Positions 1-8,862 of a stretch of 64,000 bases of DNA are shown piece by piece. Within the stretch, counting starts at the first letter, position 1, and the number at the start of each line of letters is the position of its first letter. A program made the position numbers and the translations under genes. The stretch is from NCBI RefSeq assembly GCF_003667705.1, contig NZ_CP033019.1, forward strand, positions 2,232,001-2,296,000, given 5' to 3'. The notes below the pieces were generated by a model. The model was given only the letters and a program-made list of their open reading frames with translations. It did not search any database and had not been told where the DNA came from. This DNA is from Janthinobacterium agaricidamnosum. Lineage in GTDB: Bacteria; Pseudomonadota; Gammaproteobacteria; Burkholderiales; Burkholderiaceae_D.

Positions 1-792
1 CGGGCCATACTGAGCGATGGGCTCGTTCAAGGGCTGGCCGGCGACGAGGATCACGCGGCCGCCTTCCGGTGCTTCGATGCGCACGCCGTCGCTGCCTGGC
101 GTATTGGCGAAGATCGCCATGCGCAAGGCGGGTACGGCCTTGCCATCGACCCGCACTTCGCCACGGAACGTGTACAGGAAAGCGTTATGGCCTGGTGGCA
201 AGGGCTGCTCGAAGCTGCTGCCGGCAGGTAAGTCGATATCGAGGTAGAGCGGTTCCGTCAGCTCGCGCTGCACGGCGCCCGTCACGCCATGGCTCTCGCC
301 GGCGATCACTTGCACGGCCACGCCTGCGTCCGTCGTGTAGCGGGGGATCTCGGCGCTTGTAAAATCGCGGTACCACGGCGTGCGCATCTTGTCGCGCGCG
401 GGCAGGTTCAGCCACAGCTGAAAACCTTCCATCACGCCTTCTTCCTGCTCCGGCATTTCCGAATGGATCACGCCGCTGCCAGCCGTCATCCATTGCACGC
501 CGCCCGACGTCAGCAAGCCTTCGTGGCCCGCGCTGTCCTTGTGGCGCATGCGCCCCGTGATCATGTACGACACCGTTTCGAAACCCCGGTGCGGATGCTC
601 GGGGAAGCCGGCGATGTAGTCGTTCGGCTTGTCGCTGGCAAAGTTGTCGAGCATCAAGAACGGGTCGAGACGGCGCTGCAGCTGCTGCGTCAGCACGCGG
701 TTGATCTTCACGCCGGCGCCATCCATGACGGCCTGGCCGGCGATCACGCGCTCGACGGCGCGTGGCTTGTTGACGGTGGTGGTGTCGCTCAT
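1..792 (-). CDS. Pirin family protein, partial (runs off left edge)
   Basis: Bicupin of the pirin family; members are Fe-binding, and some act as quercetin dioxygenases or transcription cofactors. The reading frame is open from the ATG at 792 to base 1, giving 264 codons with the 3' end missing. The motif HPHRGFETV (about residues 66-74) and HSEMP (110-114) supply the usual three His and one Glu metal ligands (H66, H68, H110, E112). A purine-rich GGAGAG ribosome site lies just upstream of the ATG. It is 57 bp downstream of azoR on the same strand, so the two are probably co-transcribed under the divergent LysR regulator. Family assignment is firm; the actual substrate is unknown. Confidence 0.93.
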   Translation of the reverse strand, partial: MSDTTTVNKPRAVERVIAGQAVMDGAGVKINRVLTQQLQRRLDPFLMLDNFASDKPNDYIAGFPEHPHRGFETVSYMITGRMRHKDSAGHEGLLTSGGVQWMTAGSGVIHSEMPEQEEGVMEGFQLWLNLPARDKMRTPWYRDFTSAEIPRYTTDAGVAVQVIAGESHGVTGAVQRELTEPLYLDIDLPAGSSFEQPLPPGHNAFLYTFRGEVRVDGKAVPALRMAIFANTPGSDGVRIEAPEGGRVILVAGQPLNEPIAQYGP

Positions 793-849
793 TGTTCTCT
801 CCTCTAGGCCGGGACGGCGCCAGTGCGCCGTCCCTTTCACTGCTGGGGA

Positions 850-1449
850 TTACACCAGGATCGCGTTGATCTCGGCGTCCGCTTGCGCCTGCGCCTTGGC
901 CACGGCTTCCGGGCCCATGCCCATGCCTTCCGAATACACGTATTGCACGTCGGTCAGGCCCAGGAAGCCGAACATGGTGTTCAGGTAAGGCACCTGGCTA
1001 TCGTTGGCGCTATCGCGGTGCAAGCCGCCGCGGGACAGGCCCACGTAGACTTTCTTGCCGGTCAACAGGCCCACGGGACCGTTTTCCGTGTACTTGAAGG
1101 TGACATTGGCGCGGGCAATCGCGTCGAACCAGCTTTTCAGTTGCACGGTGATGCCGAAGTTGTACATGGGCGCGCCGATGACGATGACGTCGGCCGCTTG
1201 TACTTGCGCAATCAGCGCGTCGTCGAGGGCGATGCGGGCCGCCTGTTCCGGCGTGCGCTTGTCGGCCGGCGTGAACAGCGCTTGCAGGGTCGGCTCGTCG
1301 AGCACAGGGTGCGGTTGGGCAGCCAGGTCGCGGCGGACCAGGGCGGCGCCAGGATTGGCGGCTTGTACGCGGGCAACGATGGCGTCAGCCAGGCGGGTCG
1401 AGGCGGAGCCGGTGCTGCGGGCGCTGGAATTGATTTGCAGGATGTTCAT
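850..1449 (-). CDS. azoR: FMN-dependent NADH-azoreductase
   Basis: Flavodoxin-fold quinone/azo-compound reductase of 199 residues, the usual AzoR length. Visible marks are the N-terminal beta strand [11 protein letters not shown] followed by a Ser-rich FMN phosphate loop, the flavin-contact segment [18 protein letters not shown] (about 94-111) and the later LSRGG loop. The family reduces quinones and azo dyes by two-electron transfer from NADH and is often induced by electrophiles through a divergent LysR regulator. That is the arrangement here: the LysR gene starts 112 bp away on the other strand and pirin follows on the same strand. Confidence 0.95.
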   Translation of the reverse strand: MNILQINSSARSTGSASTRLADAIVARVQAANPGAALVRRDLAAQPHPVLDEPTLQALFTPADKRTPEQAARIALDDALIAQVQAADVIVIGAPMYNFGITVQLKSWFDAIARANVTFKYTENGPVGLLTGKKVYVGLSRGGLHRDSANDSQVPYLNTMFGFLGLTDVQYVYSEGMGMGPEAVAKAQAQADAEINAILV

Positions 1450-1524
1450 CTTGTTTCTCCGTGTGAGGTGTCTTGCGATGGATGAACTATAGCAATTCCA
1501 AAAACCATCCGGAAGCCGTTAAAA

Positions 1525-1541
1525 TGGATAACATTAATCCA
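1525..1541. promoter_or_regulatory. Candidate LysR-type operator in the azoR / lysR divergent promoter region
   Basis: The sequence TGGATAACATTAATCCA is an interrupted palindrome with perfect arms TGGAT/ATCCA and a 7-base centre. It lies 21 bp upstream of the LysR start and 75 bp upstream of azoR, in the only AT-rich stretch of the intergenic region. LysR regulators commonly bind interrupted dyads of this size in divergent promoters. Binding here is inferred. Confidence 0.5.
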
Positions 1542-1561
1542 CCAATGGAACAATTAAAGCT

Positions 1562-2467
1562 ATGGATATCGATCCCGGAGATTTGCTGCTGTTCGCCCGC
1601 GTCGTCGAATGCGGCAGTTTTTCGCGCGCCGCCGTGCGCGTGGACTTGCCCAAGTCGACCCTGTCGCGCCGCATCTCGCAGCTGGAAGCGAAGCTGGGCG
1701 AGCGGCTGCTGCTGCGCACCACGCGCAAGCTGGCGCTGACGGAATTTGGCGCCAGCCTGCTCGAGCATGCGCGCAAGGTGGTCGAGGAAACGGAGGCGGC
1801 CGGCGCGCTGGCCCAGCACCGCCAGGCGGGACCCAGCGGCTTGCTGCGCATTTCCATGCCGGCCGACTTCGGCGACGCGCTGATGCGCCAGGTGCTGGCC
1901 GAATTCGTGCGCCGCTATCCGGCCATTTCGCTGGAACTCGACTTGTCGGCGCGCCGCGTGGATTTACTGGAAGAAAATTTCGACCTGGCCATCCGCATGG
2001 GCAACTTGCCCGACGACGCCAGCCTGTCCGCGCGCCGCGTGGCCTTCAGTACGCTGGCCTTGTATGCCTCGCCGCAATACACGAGCGTGCACGGCTTGCC
2101 CGAGCATCCCGACGATTTATATGGCCATGATTTGCTCAGCTTGCCACGGGCCGTGCATGGCCTCGTGCATTGGACTTTGATCCGCGGCAAGACGACGTGG
2201 GAGCGCGACTTGCCCGTGCGCCTGCTGGCAAACTCGCCGGAATTGCTGGTGCGCATGGCCTGCACGGGCGTGGGCATCGCGGCCAGCACGGACCGCTTTG
2301 CCAAGGCCTATGTGGCGACGGGGGAACTGGTGCGCGTGTTGCCGGAGTGGAGTTTTCCGCTGGTCACGGGCTGGGCCGTATTTCCCGGCCGGCGCCTGAT
2401 GCCGGCCAAGACGCGCGCGTTTCTGGATCTGATGGAAGAGATGTATCAAACGGACGCGCCCGTATAG
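1562..2467 (+). CDS. LysR family transcriptional regulator
   Basis: 301 residues, the normal LysR length. The N-terminal winged helix-turn-helix (about 5-64) reads FARVVECGSFSRAA then LPKSTLSRRISQLEAKLGERLL. The C-terminal half (about 90-295) is the periplasmic-binding-protein-like effector domain. It is divergent from azoR-pirin, so it probably controls that pair and its own synthesis through the dyad at 1525-1541. The subfamily resembles the large group regulating quinone and stress oxidoreductases. Its effector cannot be read from sequence. Confidence 0.95.
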   Translation: MDIDPGDLLLFARVVECGSFSRAAVRVDLPKSTLSRRISQLEAKLGERLLLRTTRKLALTEFGASLLEHARKVVEETEAAGALAQHRQAGPSGLLRISMPADFGDALMRQVLAEFVRRYPAISLELDLSARRVDLLEENFDLAIRMGNLPDDASLSARRVAFSTLALYASPQYTSVHGLPEHPDDLYGHDLLSLPRAVHGLVHWTLIRGKTTWERDLPVRLLANSPELLVRMACTGVGIAASTDRFAKAYVATGELVRVLPEWSFPLVTGWAVFPGRRLMPAKTRAFLDLMEEMYQTDAPV

Positions 2468-2484
2468 GCGCGCGTCCTGTTGGC

Positions 2485-3333
2485 TTAGCTGGGCAGGTTG
2501 CCCATGACTTCGCCCAGCTGCACGGGGCCGGCCGGTTGCCAGTTGGCGTTGAATTGCACGGTGTCTTTCGGGAACAGCATGACGACGGTGGAACCGAGCA
2601 GGAAGCGGCCCAGCTCTTCGCCCTGTTTCAGCACGACATTGTCGTTCGCATAGCTCCAGTCGCGGATCTCGCCCGTGCGGGGCGGGTTGACGACGCCGTG
2701 CCAGACGGTGGCCATGCTGCCGACGATGGTGGCGCCGACCAGGGTCATGACGAAGGGGCCGTTGGCCGTGTCGAACACGCAGACGACGCGCTCGTTGCGG
2801 GCGAACAGGCCGGGAATGCCGCGCGCCGTCGTCGGGTTGACGGAGAACAATTCACCTGGCACATAAATCATGCGCGTCAAACGGCCGTCGCACGGCATGT
2901 GGATGCGGTGGTAGTCGCGCGGGCTCAGGTACAGGTTGGCGAAGCTGCCATGTTCGAACTGGGCCGCCAGGGCCGCGTCGCCGCCCACCAGGGCCGTGGT
3001 GCTGAAGTTGTGGCCCTTGGCCTGGAAGATCTGGTCCTTGTCGATCTTGCCGAACTGGCTGATGCGGCCATCGACGGGGCAGATGTAGTCGGCCTTGGCC
3101 AGCGGACGGGCATCGGGGCGCAGCGCGCGCGTGAAAAAGTCGTTGAAGCTCGTGTAGTGCGTGATGTCCGGGTCCAGCGCCTCATCCATGTTGACGTTGT
3201 AACGGCCGACGAACCAGCGGATCAAACGGGTGGTCATGGCGCCGCCTTTGGCGCCGGCGATCCGGCCGGCAAAGTTGGTCAACGCTCCTTTTGGAAGCAG
3301 ATATTGAGGCAGGACGGCAAGACGGTCAGACAC
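2485..3333 (-). CDS. psd: Phosphatidylserine decarboxylase proenzyme
   Basis: Makes phosphatidylethanolamine from phosphatidylserine at the inner membrane. The proenzyme self-cleaves at the LGST motif near the C-terminus to form the pyruvoyl group; here it reads FLLGSTVVMLFP. Other family blocks are YTSFNDFFTR, the SPRDYHRIHMP histidine block and YVPGELFSVN. An upstream TTG at 3366 extends the frame, but the GTG at 3333 gives 282 residues, is preceded by AAAGG at good distance, and fits the family start (short lead-in, then LQYLLPK-like), so it is preferred. It is convergent with the LysR gene, with 17 bp between. Confidence 0.95.
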   Translation of the reverse strand: MSDRLAVLPQYLLPKGALTNFAGRIAGAKGGAMTTRLIRWFVGRYNVNMDEALDPDITHYTSFNDFFTRALRPDARPLAKADYICPVDGRISQFGKIDKDQIFQAKGHNFSTTALVGGDAALAAQFEHGSFANLYLSPRDYHRIHMPCDGRLTRMIYVPGELFSVNPTTARGIPGLFARNERVVCVFDTANGPFVMTLVGATIVGSMATVWHGVVNPPRTGEIRDWSYANDNVVLKQGEELGRFLLGSTVVMLFPKDTVQFNANWQPAGPVQLGEVMGNLPS

Positions 3334-3573
3334 GATGGGAAGCCTTTGACGGGGTGATGGGAACAATGGTGAAAACGCATTATAGCGGCGATGTGGCGCG
3401 CAATGATATGCGCCGTATGCAAGGGGGCGTATCGCAGCCTGCCGCCGAATTTAATTTGCTATAGGAAATATTTTCAGGAAACTGTGCCAGTCAGAAAAAA
3501 TTACAGCACAATACGGCGGCCTGTTTTTTAGCTTTCAGCCATTTTTATTCAGCCAACTTTTTTCAGTCAGGTC

Positions 3574-5787
3574 ATGATGCCACGCCGTTGCCTCCGCCTC
3601 ACCGTCCTTTGTTCCGCCGTTTTACTTGCATGGAATGCCCATGCCCAGCAATCCGAAACGCCGGCCGTTGATACCGCCGCCGTGCCGTTGAAGGCCGAAA
3701 AGGCTGAAAATCCCATGCAAACCGTCGAAGTCAAGGGCAGCGGCTACGATCCGCGCCGCGACGATACGGCCAGCAAGATGATCGTGGGCAGCGAGGAAAT
3801 CCTCAAGTATGGCGACACGAACGTCACCGACGTGCTCAAACGCTTGCCCGGCATTACCGTGTCCGGCGCAGCCGGGCGCTCGGGCGGCGAAATCCGCATG
3901 CGCGGGCTGGGCAGCGGCTACACGCAGATATTGCTCAACGGCGAACGGGCGCCGGCCGGTTTTTCGCTCGACACCCTGTCGCCCGACGTGATCGAGCGCA
4001 TCGAGATTTTGCATGCGGCCAGCGCCGAATACAGCACGCAGTCGATCGCCGGCACCATCAATGTGGTGCTCAAGAAAGCCGTGAAGACGGCGCAGCGCGA
4101 ACTCAAGCTGGGTGTGCAGGGCAGCGACGTGAGCTTTTCGCCCAGCGTGAATCTGCAACTGTCTGACCGCGACGGCAATTTTTCATACTCGCTGGCCGGT
4201 TCGCTGTACCGCTACGACTACCATTACGACAATCCCGGCCTGGAACTGGGCTACGCGCCCGACGGCCGGCAAAACCTGCTGCGTCGCACGAACGGCACGG
4301 GCGATGGCCGCCCGGAAGGCATCAATCTGTCGCCGCGCCTGAACTGGGTGCTGGCCAACGGCGACAACGTGACGGCGCAATTCTTTTTCAACGGCGGGCG
4401 CTCGAACCACCGCAATTTCAGCCGCGCGGAAACAGAACTGGGCTTGCGCCCCGATTACGACACCAACGCGGGCAGCTCCAGCAACCACAATGCCTTCGGC
4501 CGCAGCGACTTGACGTGGATGCACAAGCTGGGCGGCGGCGCCAAACTGGAACTGAAAATCGGCGCCTCGGCCGCCCGCAATACGTCCGACAGCCTGCAGC
4601 AAGGCTTTATCGACGGCGGCGGCCTGGCGCTCGAGCGCAAGGTGGGCGTGAAGGCGACGGAAAACGGCGTCAGTTCCACCGGCAAGTATTCCTCGCCCTT
4701 GCTGCCCGGCCATGCCCTGTCGATGGGCTGGGATGGCGCCTACACGGAGCGCGAGGAAACGCGCCGCCAGCGCGAAGCGGCCCTGGGCGTGCGTCCGCCC
4801 GTCAACAGCGACGAGGGTTTCGACGCCACCATCAAGCGCCTGGCCCTGTACGTGCAGGATGAATGGGAAATCACGCCGCGCTGGTCGATGTATGCGGGCG
4901 TGCGCTGGGAAGGCATCGATACGCGCAGCGCGGGCGATACCTACGACGAAGTGAACCAGCGCACCAGCGTGTGGAGCCCGCTGCTGCAAACCCTGTGGAA
5001 GTTGCCCGATACCAAGGGCGACCAGGTGCGCCTGGCCCTGACGCGCACCTACAAGGCGCAGCCCACGGCGAGCCTGATTCCGCGCCGCAATACCTCGACG
5101 AACAACAGCCAGACGGACCCTGACCGCGAAGGCAATCCCTACCTGAAACCGGAGCTGGCGCTGGGCATCGATGTCTCGTACGAGCACTACTGGGCCGAAG
5201 GTGCCTTGCTCAGCGCGCGCGCCTCGGCCCGCCGTATCGATGGTTATACGCGCCAGGGTTTGTTGTTCATCAATGAGCGCTGGGTGTCCACGCCCGTCAA
5301 CGATGGCCGCGCCAATACGCAGACATTGGAACTGGAAGCGAAGTTCCCGCTGCGCGCCGTGCTGGCCGCGCCCGTGCCGGCCATCGACCTGCGCGCCAGC
5401 GTCAGCCGCAACTGGTCACAGGTGGAGCAGGTGCCGGGGCCAAACAACCGGCTCGACCAGCAAACGCCCGTCAGCGGCAATGTCGGTCTCGACTACAAGA
5501 CGCCGGACGGCGTCTTGACCACGGGCGGCAGCTTCAACTTCCGCAATGGCGGCCCCGTGCGCATCACCGAGCGCCAGAGCGCCTATACGTCGCCGCGGCG
5601 CGACCTCGACATTTATGCGCTGTGGAAATTCGATGCGAAGAACCAGCTGCGCCTGGCCGTGTCTAACCTGCTGGCGCAAGACTTCGAAAGCGACACCATC
5701 TATGCGGACGCCAGCGGAACCATCGTGCGCAACAGCATCTCGCCGAGCTCGCCGCAGGCGCGCGCCACCCTGGAAATGAAGTTCTGA
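3574..5787 (+). CDS. TonB-dependent outer-membrane receptor
   Basis: 737 residues with a signal peptide (about 1-25, cleavage after AHA), a likely TonB box QTVEVKG near residue 50, then a plug domain (about 60-170) with the family blocks DVLKRLPGITV, IRMRGLGSGYTQILLNGER and IERIEIL. The rest is a beta barrel that ends in the outer-membrane signature Phe (ATLEMKF). It imports a siderophore, vitamin or oligosaccharide using the TonB-ExbBD system; the substrate cannot be told. No Fur box is apparent in the 240-bp upstream region, no partner transporter lies nearby, and it stands as a single gene. Confidence 0.93.
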   Translation: MMPRRCLRLTVLCSAVLLAWNAHAQQSETPAVDTAAVPLKAEKAENPMQTVEVKGSGYDPRRDDTASKMIVGSEEILKYGDTNVTDVLKRLPGITVSGAAGRSGGEIRMRGLGSGYTQILLNGERAPAGFSLDTLSPDVIERIEILHAASAEYSTQSIAGTINVVLKKAVKTAQRELKLGVQGSDVSFSPSVNLQLSDRDGNFSYSLAGSLYRYDYHYDNPGLELGYAPDGRQNLLRRTNGTGDGRPEGINLSPRLNWVLANGDNVTAQFFFNGGRSNHRNFSRAETELGLRPDYDTNAGSSSNHNAFGRSDLTWMHKLGGGAKLELKIGASAARNTSDSLQQGFIDGGGLALERKVGVKATENGVSSTGKYSSPLLPGHALSMGWDGAYTEREETRRQREAALGVRPPVNSDEGFDATIKRLALYVQDEWEITPRWSMYAGVRWEGIDTRSAGDTYDEVNQRTSVWSPLLQTLWKLPDTKGDQVRLALTRTYKAQPTASLIPRRNTSTNNSQTDPDREGNPYLKPELALGIDVSYEHYWAEGALLSARASARRIDGYTRQGLLFINERWVSTPVNDGRANTQTLELEAKFPLRAVLAAPVPAIDLRASVSRNWSQVEQVPGPNNRLDQQTPVSGNVGLDYKTPDGVLTTGGSFNFRNGGPVRITERQSAYTSPRRDLDIYALWKFDAKNQLRLAVSNLLAQDFESDTIYADASGTIVRNSISPSSPQARATLEMKF

Positions 5788-5906
5788 TGGCGATGTTCTC
5801 GCGCTGAAAACCCCGGCCGGCATCCCCGCTGGCCTATAATCTCGGCAATTGCGCGCGCGGCCAGCCCGTGCGCGCCGCCTTTTCATTTGCCAAGATTGCT
5901 TTCCCC

Positions 5907-7145
5907 ATGACGTTTTCCTCCCTCGGCCTGATCGATCCCCTGGCCCGCAAACTCGATGAGCTCGGCTATGCCAAGCCCACGCCCGTGCAGGCACAGGCAA
6001 TCCCGGCCGTGCTGGCCGGGCGCGACCTGATGGCCGCCGCCCAGACGGGCACGGGCAAGACGGCGGGCTTTGCCGTGCCGCTGCTGCAGCGCCTGACCCT
6101 GGAAGGCGTGGTGGCGCCGCAATGCGTGCGCGTGCTGGTGCTGGTGCCCACGCGCGAGCTGGCCGAGCAAGTCTATGCCAGCTTCCGCAGCTATGGCGGC
6201 AACTTGCCGCTGCGCAGCTTTGTCGCCTATGGCGGCGTGCCCATCGAGCCGCAGATCAGCAAGCTGCGCAAGGGCCTCGACGTGCTGGTGGCCACGCCGG
6301 GCCGTTTGCTGGACTTGCAGACGCAGGGCGCCGTCAAGTTCGAGCAATTGCAGACGCTGGTGCTGGATGAGGCGGACCGCATGCTGGACCTCGGTTTCGA
6401 GCGCGAGCTCGATATATTGCTGATGACGATGCCCAAGCAGCGCCAGACCCTGCTGTTCTCGGCCACCTTCTCGGACGCCATCCGCGCCATGGCGAAAACC
6501 ATGCTGAAGGACCCCGTGTCGGTGGAAGTGAGCGCGCGCAACAGCACGGTGAAAGCCGTCAAGCAGTCGGTGATCGTGTGCGACAAGAAACGCAAGCCGG
6601 AACTGTTTTTGCACTTGCTGAAGAAAAAGCGCTGGGGCCAGGTCCTCGTCTTCGTCAAGACGCGCAAGGGCGTCGAGCTGCTGGTGAATACCTTGCTGGA
6701 GCAGGGCGTGCGCGCCGATTCCATCCACGGCGACAAGACGCAGCCGAACCGCTTGCGCGCGCTGGCCCGCTTCAAATCGGCCGAGGTGCAGGTGCTGGTG
6801 GCTACCGACGTGGCCGCCCGTGGCCTCGACATCGATCAATTGCCCGTCGTCGTCAATTTCGACTTGCCAACGGTGGCGGAAGACTATATCCACCGCATCG
6901 GCCGCACGGGCCGCGCGGGCGCCTCGGGCGAAGCCATTTCCCTCGTCTGCGCCGATGAAGTCGAATTGCTGTCGGCCGTGGAAGCGCTGACGCGGCAAAC
7001 CCTCAAACGCAACGAGGAGCCCGGTTTTGAGGCGGAACACCGCGTGCCGGGCACGTCCGCCGGAGGCACGATTCAGAAAAAGATCGTGAAAGTGCTGGCG
7101 CCGAAGGCGGCGGAGCGGGCGAAAAAGCGCCGTTTTTATAAGTAA
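5907..7145 (+). CDS. rhlE: DEAD-box ATP-dependent RNA helicase, RhlE type
   Basis: 412 residues from the ATG at 5907. An in-frame GTG at 5868 would add 13 residues without family support. The helicase motifs are in order: Q motif (PTPVQAQAIP), motif I AAQTGTGKT, Ia PTRELAEQV, Ib TPGRLLDL, II DEAD (LDEADRMLDLGF), III SAT, V ATDVAARGLDI and VI HRIGRTGRAG. The basic C-terminal tail (KAAERAKKRRFYK) suits RNA binding. RhlE proteins take part in ribosome maturation and RNA decay. A good -10 hexamer TATAAT lies at 5835-5840 with no clear -35. Confidence 0.94.
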   Translation: MTFSSLGLIDPLARKLDELGYAKPTPVQAQAIPAVLAGRDLMAAAQTGTGKTAGFAVPLLQRLTLEGVVAPQCVRVLVLVPTRELAEQVYASFRSYGGNLPLRSFVAYGGVPIEPQISKLRKGLDVLVATPGRLLDLQTQGAVKFEQLQTLVLDEADRMLDLGFERELDILLMTMPKQRQTLLFSATFSDAIRAMAKTMLKDPVSVEVSARNSTVKAVKQSVIVCDKKRKPELFLHLLKKKRWGQVLVFVKTRKGVELLVNTLLEQGVRADSIHGDKTQPNRLRALARFKSAEVQVLVATDVAARGLDIDQLPVVVNFDLPTVAEDYIHRIGRTGRAGASGEAISLVCADEVELLSAVEALTRQTLKRNEEPGFEAEHRVPGTSAGGTIQKKIVKVLAPKAAERAKKRRFYK

Positions 7146-7196
7146 AGGACGCACAAGGCGCGCAGCACGGATATCGCATTCGTGCCATCATGCGCC

Positions 7197-7814
7197 ATGA
7201 CCTCGATACCTTTGTTCCCGCTCAATACGGTGCTGTATCCCGATGGCTATCTGCCCCTGCAGATCTTCGAGGTGCGCTACCTGGACATGATACGTCAGTG
7301 CATCATGGGAGAGCAGCCGTTCGGCGTGGTGCAGCTGCTGGACGGCGCCGAAGTGCGCAAGCCGGGCCAGCTGGAAACCCTGGCGCCCGTGGGTACCCTG
7401 GCGCGCGTCATCGACTGGGCCGCGCCCTTGTCGGGCTTGCTGCAAATCAAATGCATGGGCATGCAGCGCTTTCACATCGTCTCCAGCGAACAGCTGAAAA
7501 ACGGCTTGTGGATGGCGCAGGTCGAAACCTTGCCGCCCGATAAAACCATTCCCATCCCCCAGGAGCAGCAGAACGTGGCCGACGCACTCGGTGCCCTGAT
7601 CCGCACCTTGCAGGAGCAAAAGATTCCGCCCGATCAAATGCCCCTGCAGCCGCCGTACCGCCTCGACGAGTGCGGCTGGGTGGCGAACCGCTGGTGCGAG
7701 CTGCTGTCCCTGAGCGCCATGCAAAAGCAATTGCTGCTGAGCCAGGACAATCCCGTGCTGCGCCTGGAACTGGTGCAGGATATGCTCACGGAAAACGGCT
7801 TGCTGGAAGAGTAG
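7197..7814 (+). CDS. LON peptidase substrate-binding-domain protein
   Basis: 205 residues that match only the N-terminal substrate-binding (PUA-like) part of Lon protease: SIPLFPLNTVLYPDGYLPLQIF at the start, then FEVRYLDMI. There is no AAA or protease domain. Stand-alone LAN-domain proteins are common in betaproteobacteria and their role is uncertain. The ATG at 7197 gives the usual start; an upstream in-frame GTG at 7182 is less likely. It follows rhlE by 51 bp and may share its transcript. Confidence 0.88.
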   Translation: MTSIPLFPLNTVLYPDGYLPLQIFEVRYLDMIRQCIMGEQPFGVVQLLDGAEVRKPGQLETLAPVGTLARVIDWAAPLSGLLQIKCMGMQRFHIVSSEQLKNGLWMAQVETLPPDKTIPIPQEQQNVADALGALIRTLQEQKIPPDQMPLQPPYRLDECGWVANRWCELLSLSAMQKQLLLSQDNPVLRLELVQDMLTENGLLEE

Positions 7815-7878
7815 ACACGCCAGCCCGCATGTTTTCTCGCGCTTCCGTTGTGCAATTGCAATTTCTATTGAGAAATAC

Positions 7879-7937
7879 TTTACGCTTTGCCGCCGCTGGC
7901 ATAAGATAATGCCCCTGGGCAAGATTGCCCTGGGCAA
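7879..7937 (+). promoter_or_regulatory. Promoter and tandem palindromic operators of the KfrA-like gene
   Basis: A plausible sigma-70 promoter is TTTACG at 7879-7884, a 17-bp spacer, and TAAGAT at 7902-7907. Directly downstream sit two near-identical palindromes, TGCCCCTGGGCAA (7910-7922) and TTGCCCTGGGCAA (7925-7937), whose starts are 15 bp apart and so lie on one face of about 1.5 helical turns. Plasmid KfrA proteins bind iterated palindromes at their own promoter, so autoregulation is a reasonable inference. Confidence 0.55.
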
Positions 7938-7955
7938 CATTCAAGAGCAGACGAC

Positions 7956-8699
7956 ATGGCAAAAGTAAGCGCGGAACAGATCAATGCGGCAATGGAAGCG
8001 ATGGCGGGTGAAGGCCAGGCCATCACGGTGCGCGCCTTGCGCGAACGGCTGGGCAACGGCGCCTGCCTGGGTACCATCAGCAAGCTCTTGCAGCGTCGCA
8101 AGGCGGGCGCGCAGCGCCAGATCGCTGCCGCCGCCGAACTGTCGCCCGTGCTGCAGCAAGCCATCCTCGATTATGTAGGGCAGGAATTAAGCGCCAGCCA
8201 CAGCGCGCATGAAGCCGAGATGAACGACAATCAACAGGAATTGATGGACCTGGCCAGTGAGAACGAGCGCCAGCAAGAGTTGCTCGACCTGCAGGCGGGC
8301 GAGCTGGAAACCTTGCGCGAGGAACTCGAGCGCGAGCGGCAGGTGGCGAATCAGGCTAGAACGGACCTGGCCAAGGCGCAGCTGCGCCTGGAAGGCTTGC
8401 CGCGCCTGGAAGAGGCGGCCGAACAGGCGCGCATGGACCTGGCCAAGGCGCAATTCAAGCTCGAGGGAATACCGCGCCTGGAAGAGGCTGCCGAAGCGGC
8501 GCGCGCGGAACTGATCCAGGCCCAGCTGAAGCTGGAAAGCCTGACGCGCGTGGAAACGGAACTGGCGGCCGCCCGCCTGGAACTGGAAGCGGAACGCGAA
8601 GAGCTGGGCGAAACGCGCGCCGAGCTGGACGAAGAACGCACCTTGCGCATCAAGGCGCAGCAGTTTATCGTCGATCCGATCTTCAAAACACCTGTCTGA
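7956..8699 (+). CDS. KfrA-like N-terminal DNA-binding protein with long coiled coil
   Basis: 247 residues. The first about 60 (MAKVSAEQINAAMEAMAGEG onward, with VRALRERLG and TISKLLQRRK) resemble the DNA-binding head of plasmid KfrA. Residues about 85-235 are a nearly uninterrupted acidic coiled coil, followed by a short non-coil tail FIVDPIFKTPV. Residues 134-205 are three near-identical 24-residue units and a fourth, degenerate one follows. KfrA is a plasmid-encoded DNA-binding coiled-coil protein linked to partition and segregation; chromosomal relatives are little studied. The gene stands alone with its own promoter. No plasmid or phage genes are adjacent. Confidence 0.8.
   Translation: MAKVSAEQINAAMEAMAGEGQAITVRALRERLGNGACLGTISKLLQRRKAGAQRQIAAAAELSPVLQQAILDYVGQELSASHSAHEAEMNDNQQELMDLASENERQQELLDLQAGELETLREELERERQVANQARTDLAKAQLRLEGLPRLEEAAEQARMDLAKAQFKLEGIPRLEEAAEAARAELIQAQLKLESLTRVETELAAARLELEAEREELGETRAELDEERTLRIKAQQFIVDPIFKTPV
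8355..8642 (+). repeat. Four 72-bp tandem repeats coding 24-residue coiled-coil units
   Basis: Inside the KfrA-like gene, units start at residues 134, 158, 182 and 206. Units 1 and 2 share DLAKAQ, a LEG.PRLEEAAE core and an AR start; unit 3 keeps ARAELIQAQLKLES; unit 4 is degenerate. The 24-residue period is neither a heptad nor a hendecad multiple, so length changes by slippage would also shift the coil phase. Confidence 0.85.
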
Positions 8700-8862
8700 G
8701 GACGCCTGGCCTAAGCTGCTGCGCGTCGGTATAGGTAGCTCGCGACGGTTTTGTCAGGTGTCGATACGTCGGGGGAATATGTCATGCGAGCCTTGCTGGC
8801 TTAAAATGGCGCACTGTCGCGCCATGCCATGCCATGTGACGCCTTGATCGCAAAGAAGGTTT

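Noticed and set aside
3334..3573. Fur box upstream of the TonB-dependent receptor
   Set aside because: No 19-bp GATAATGATAATCATTATC-like sequence; the AT-rich part does not match.
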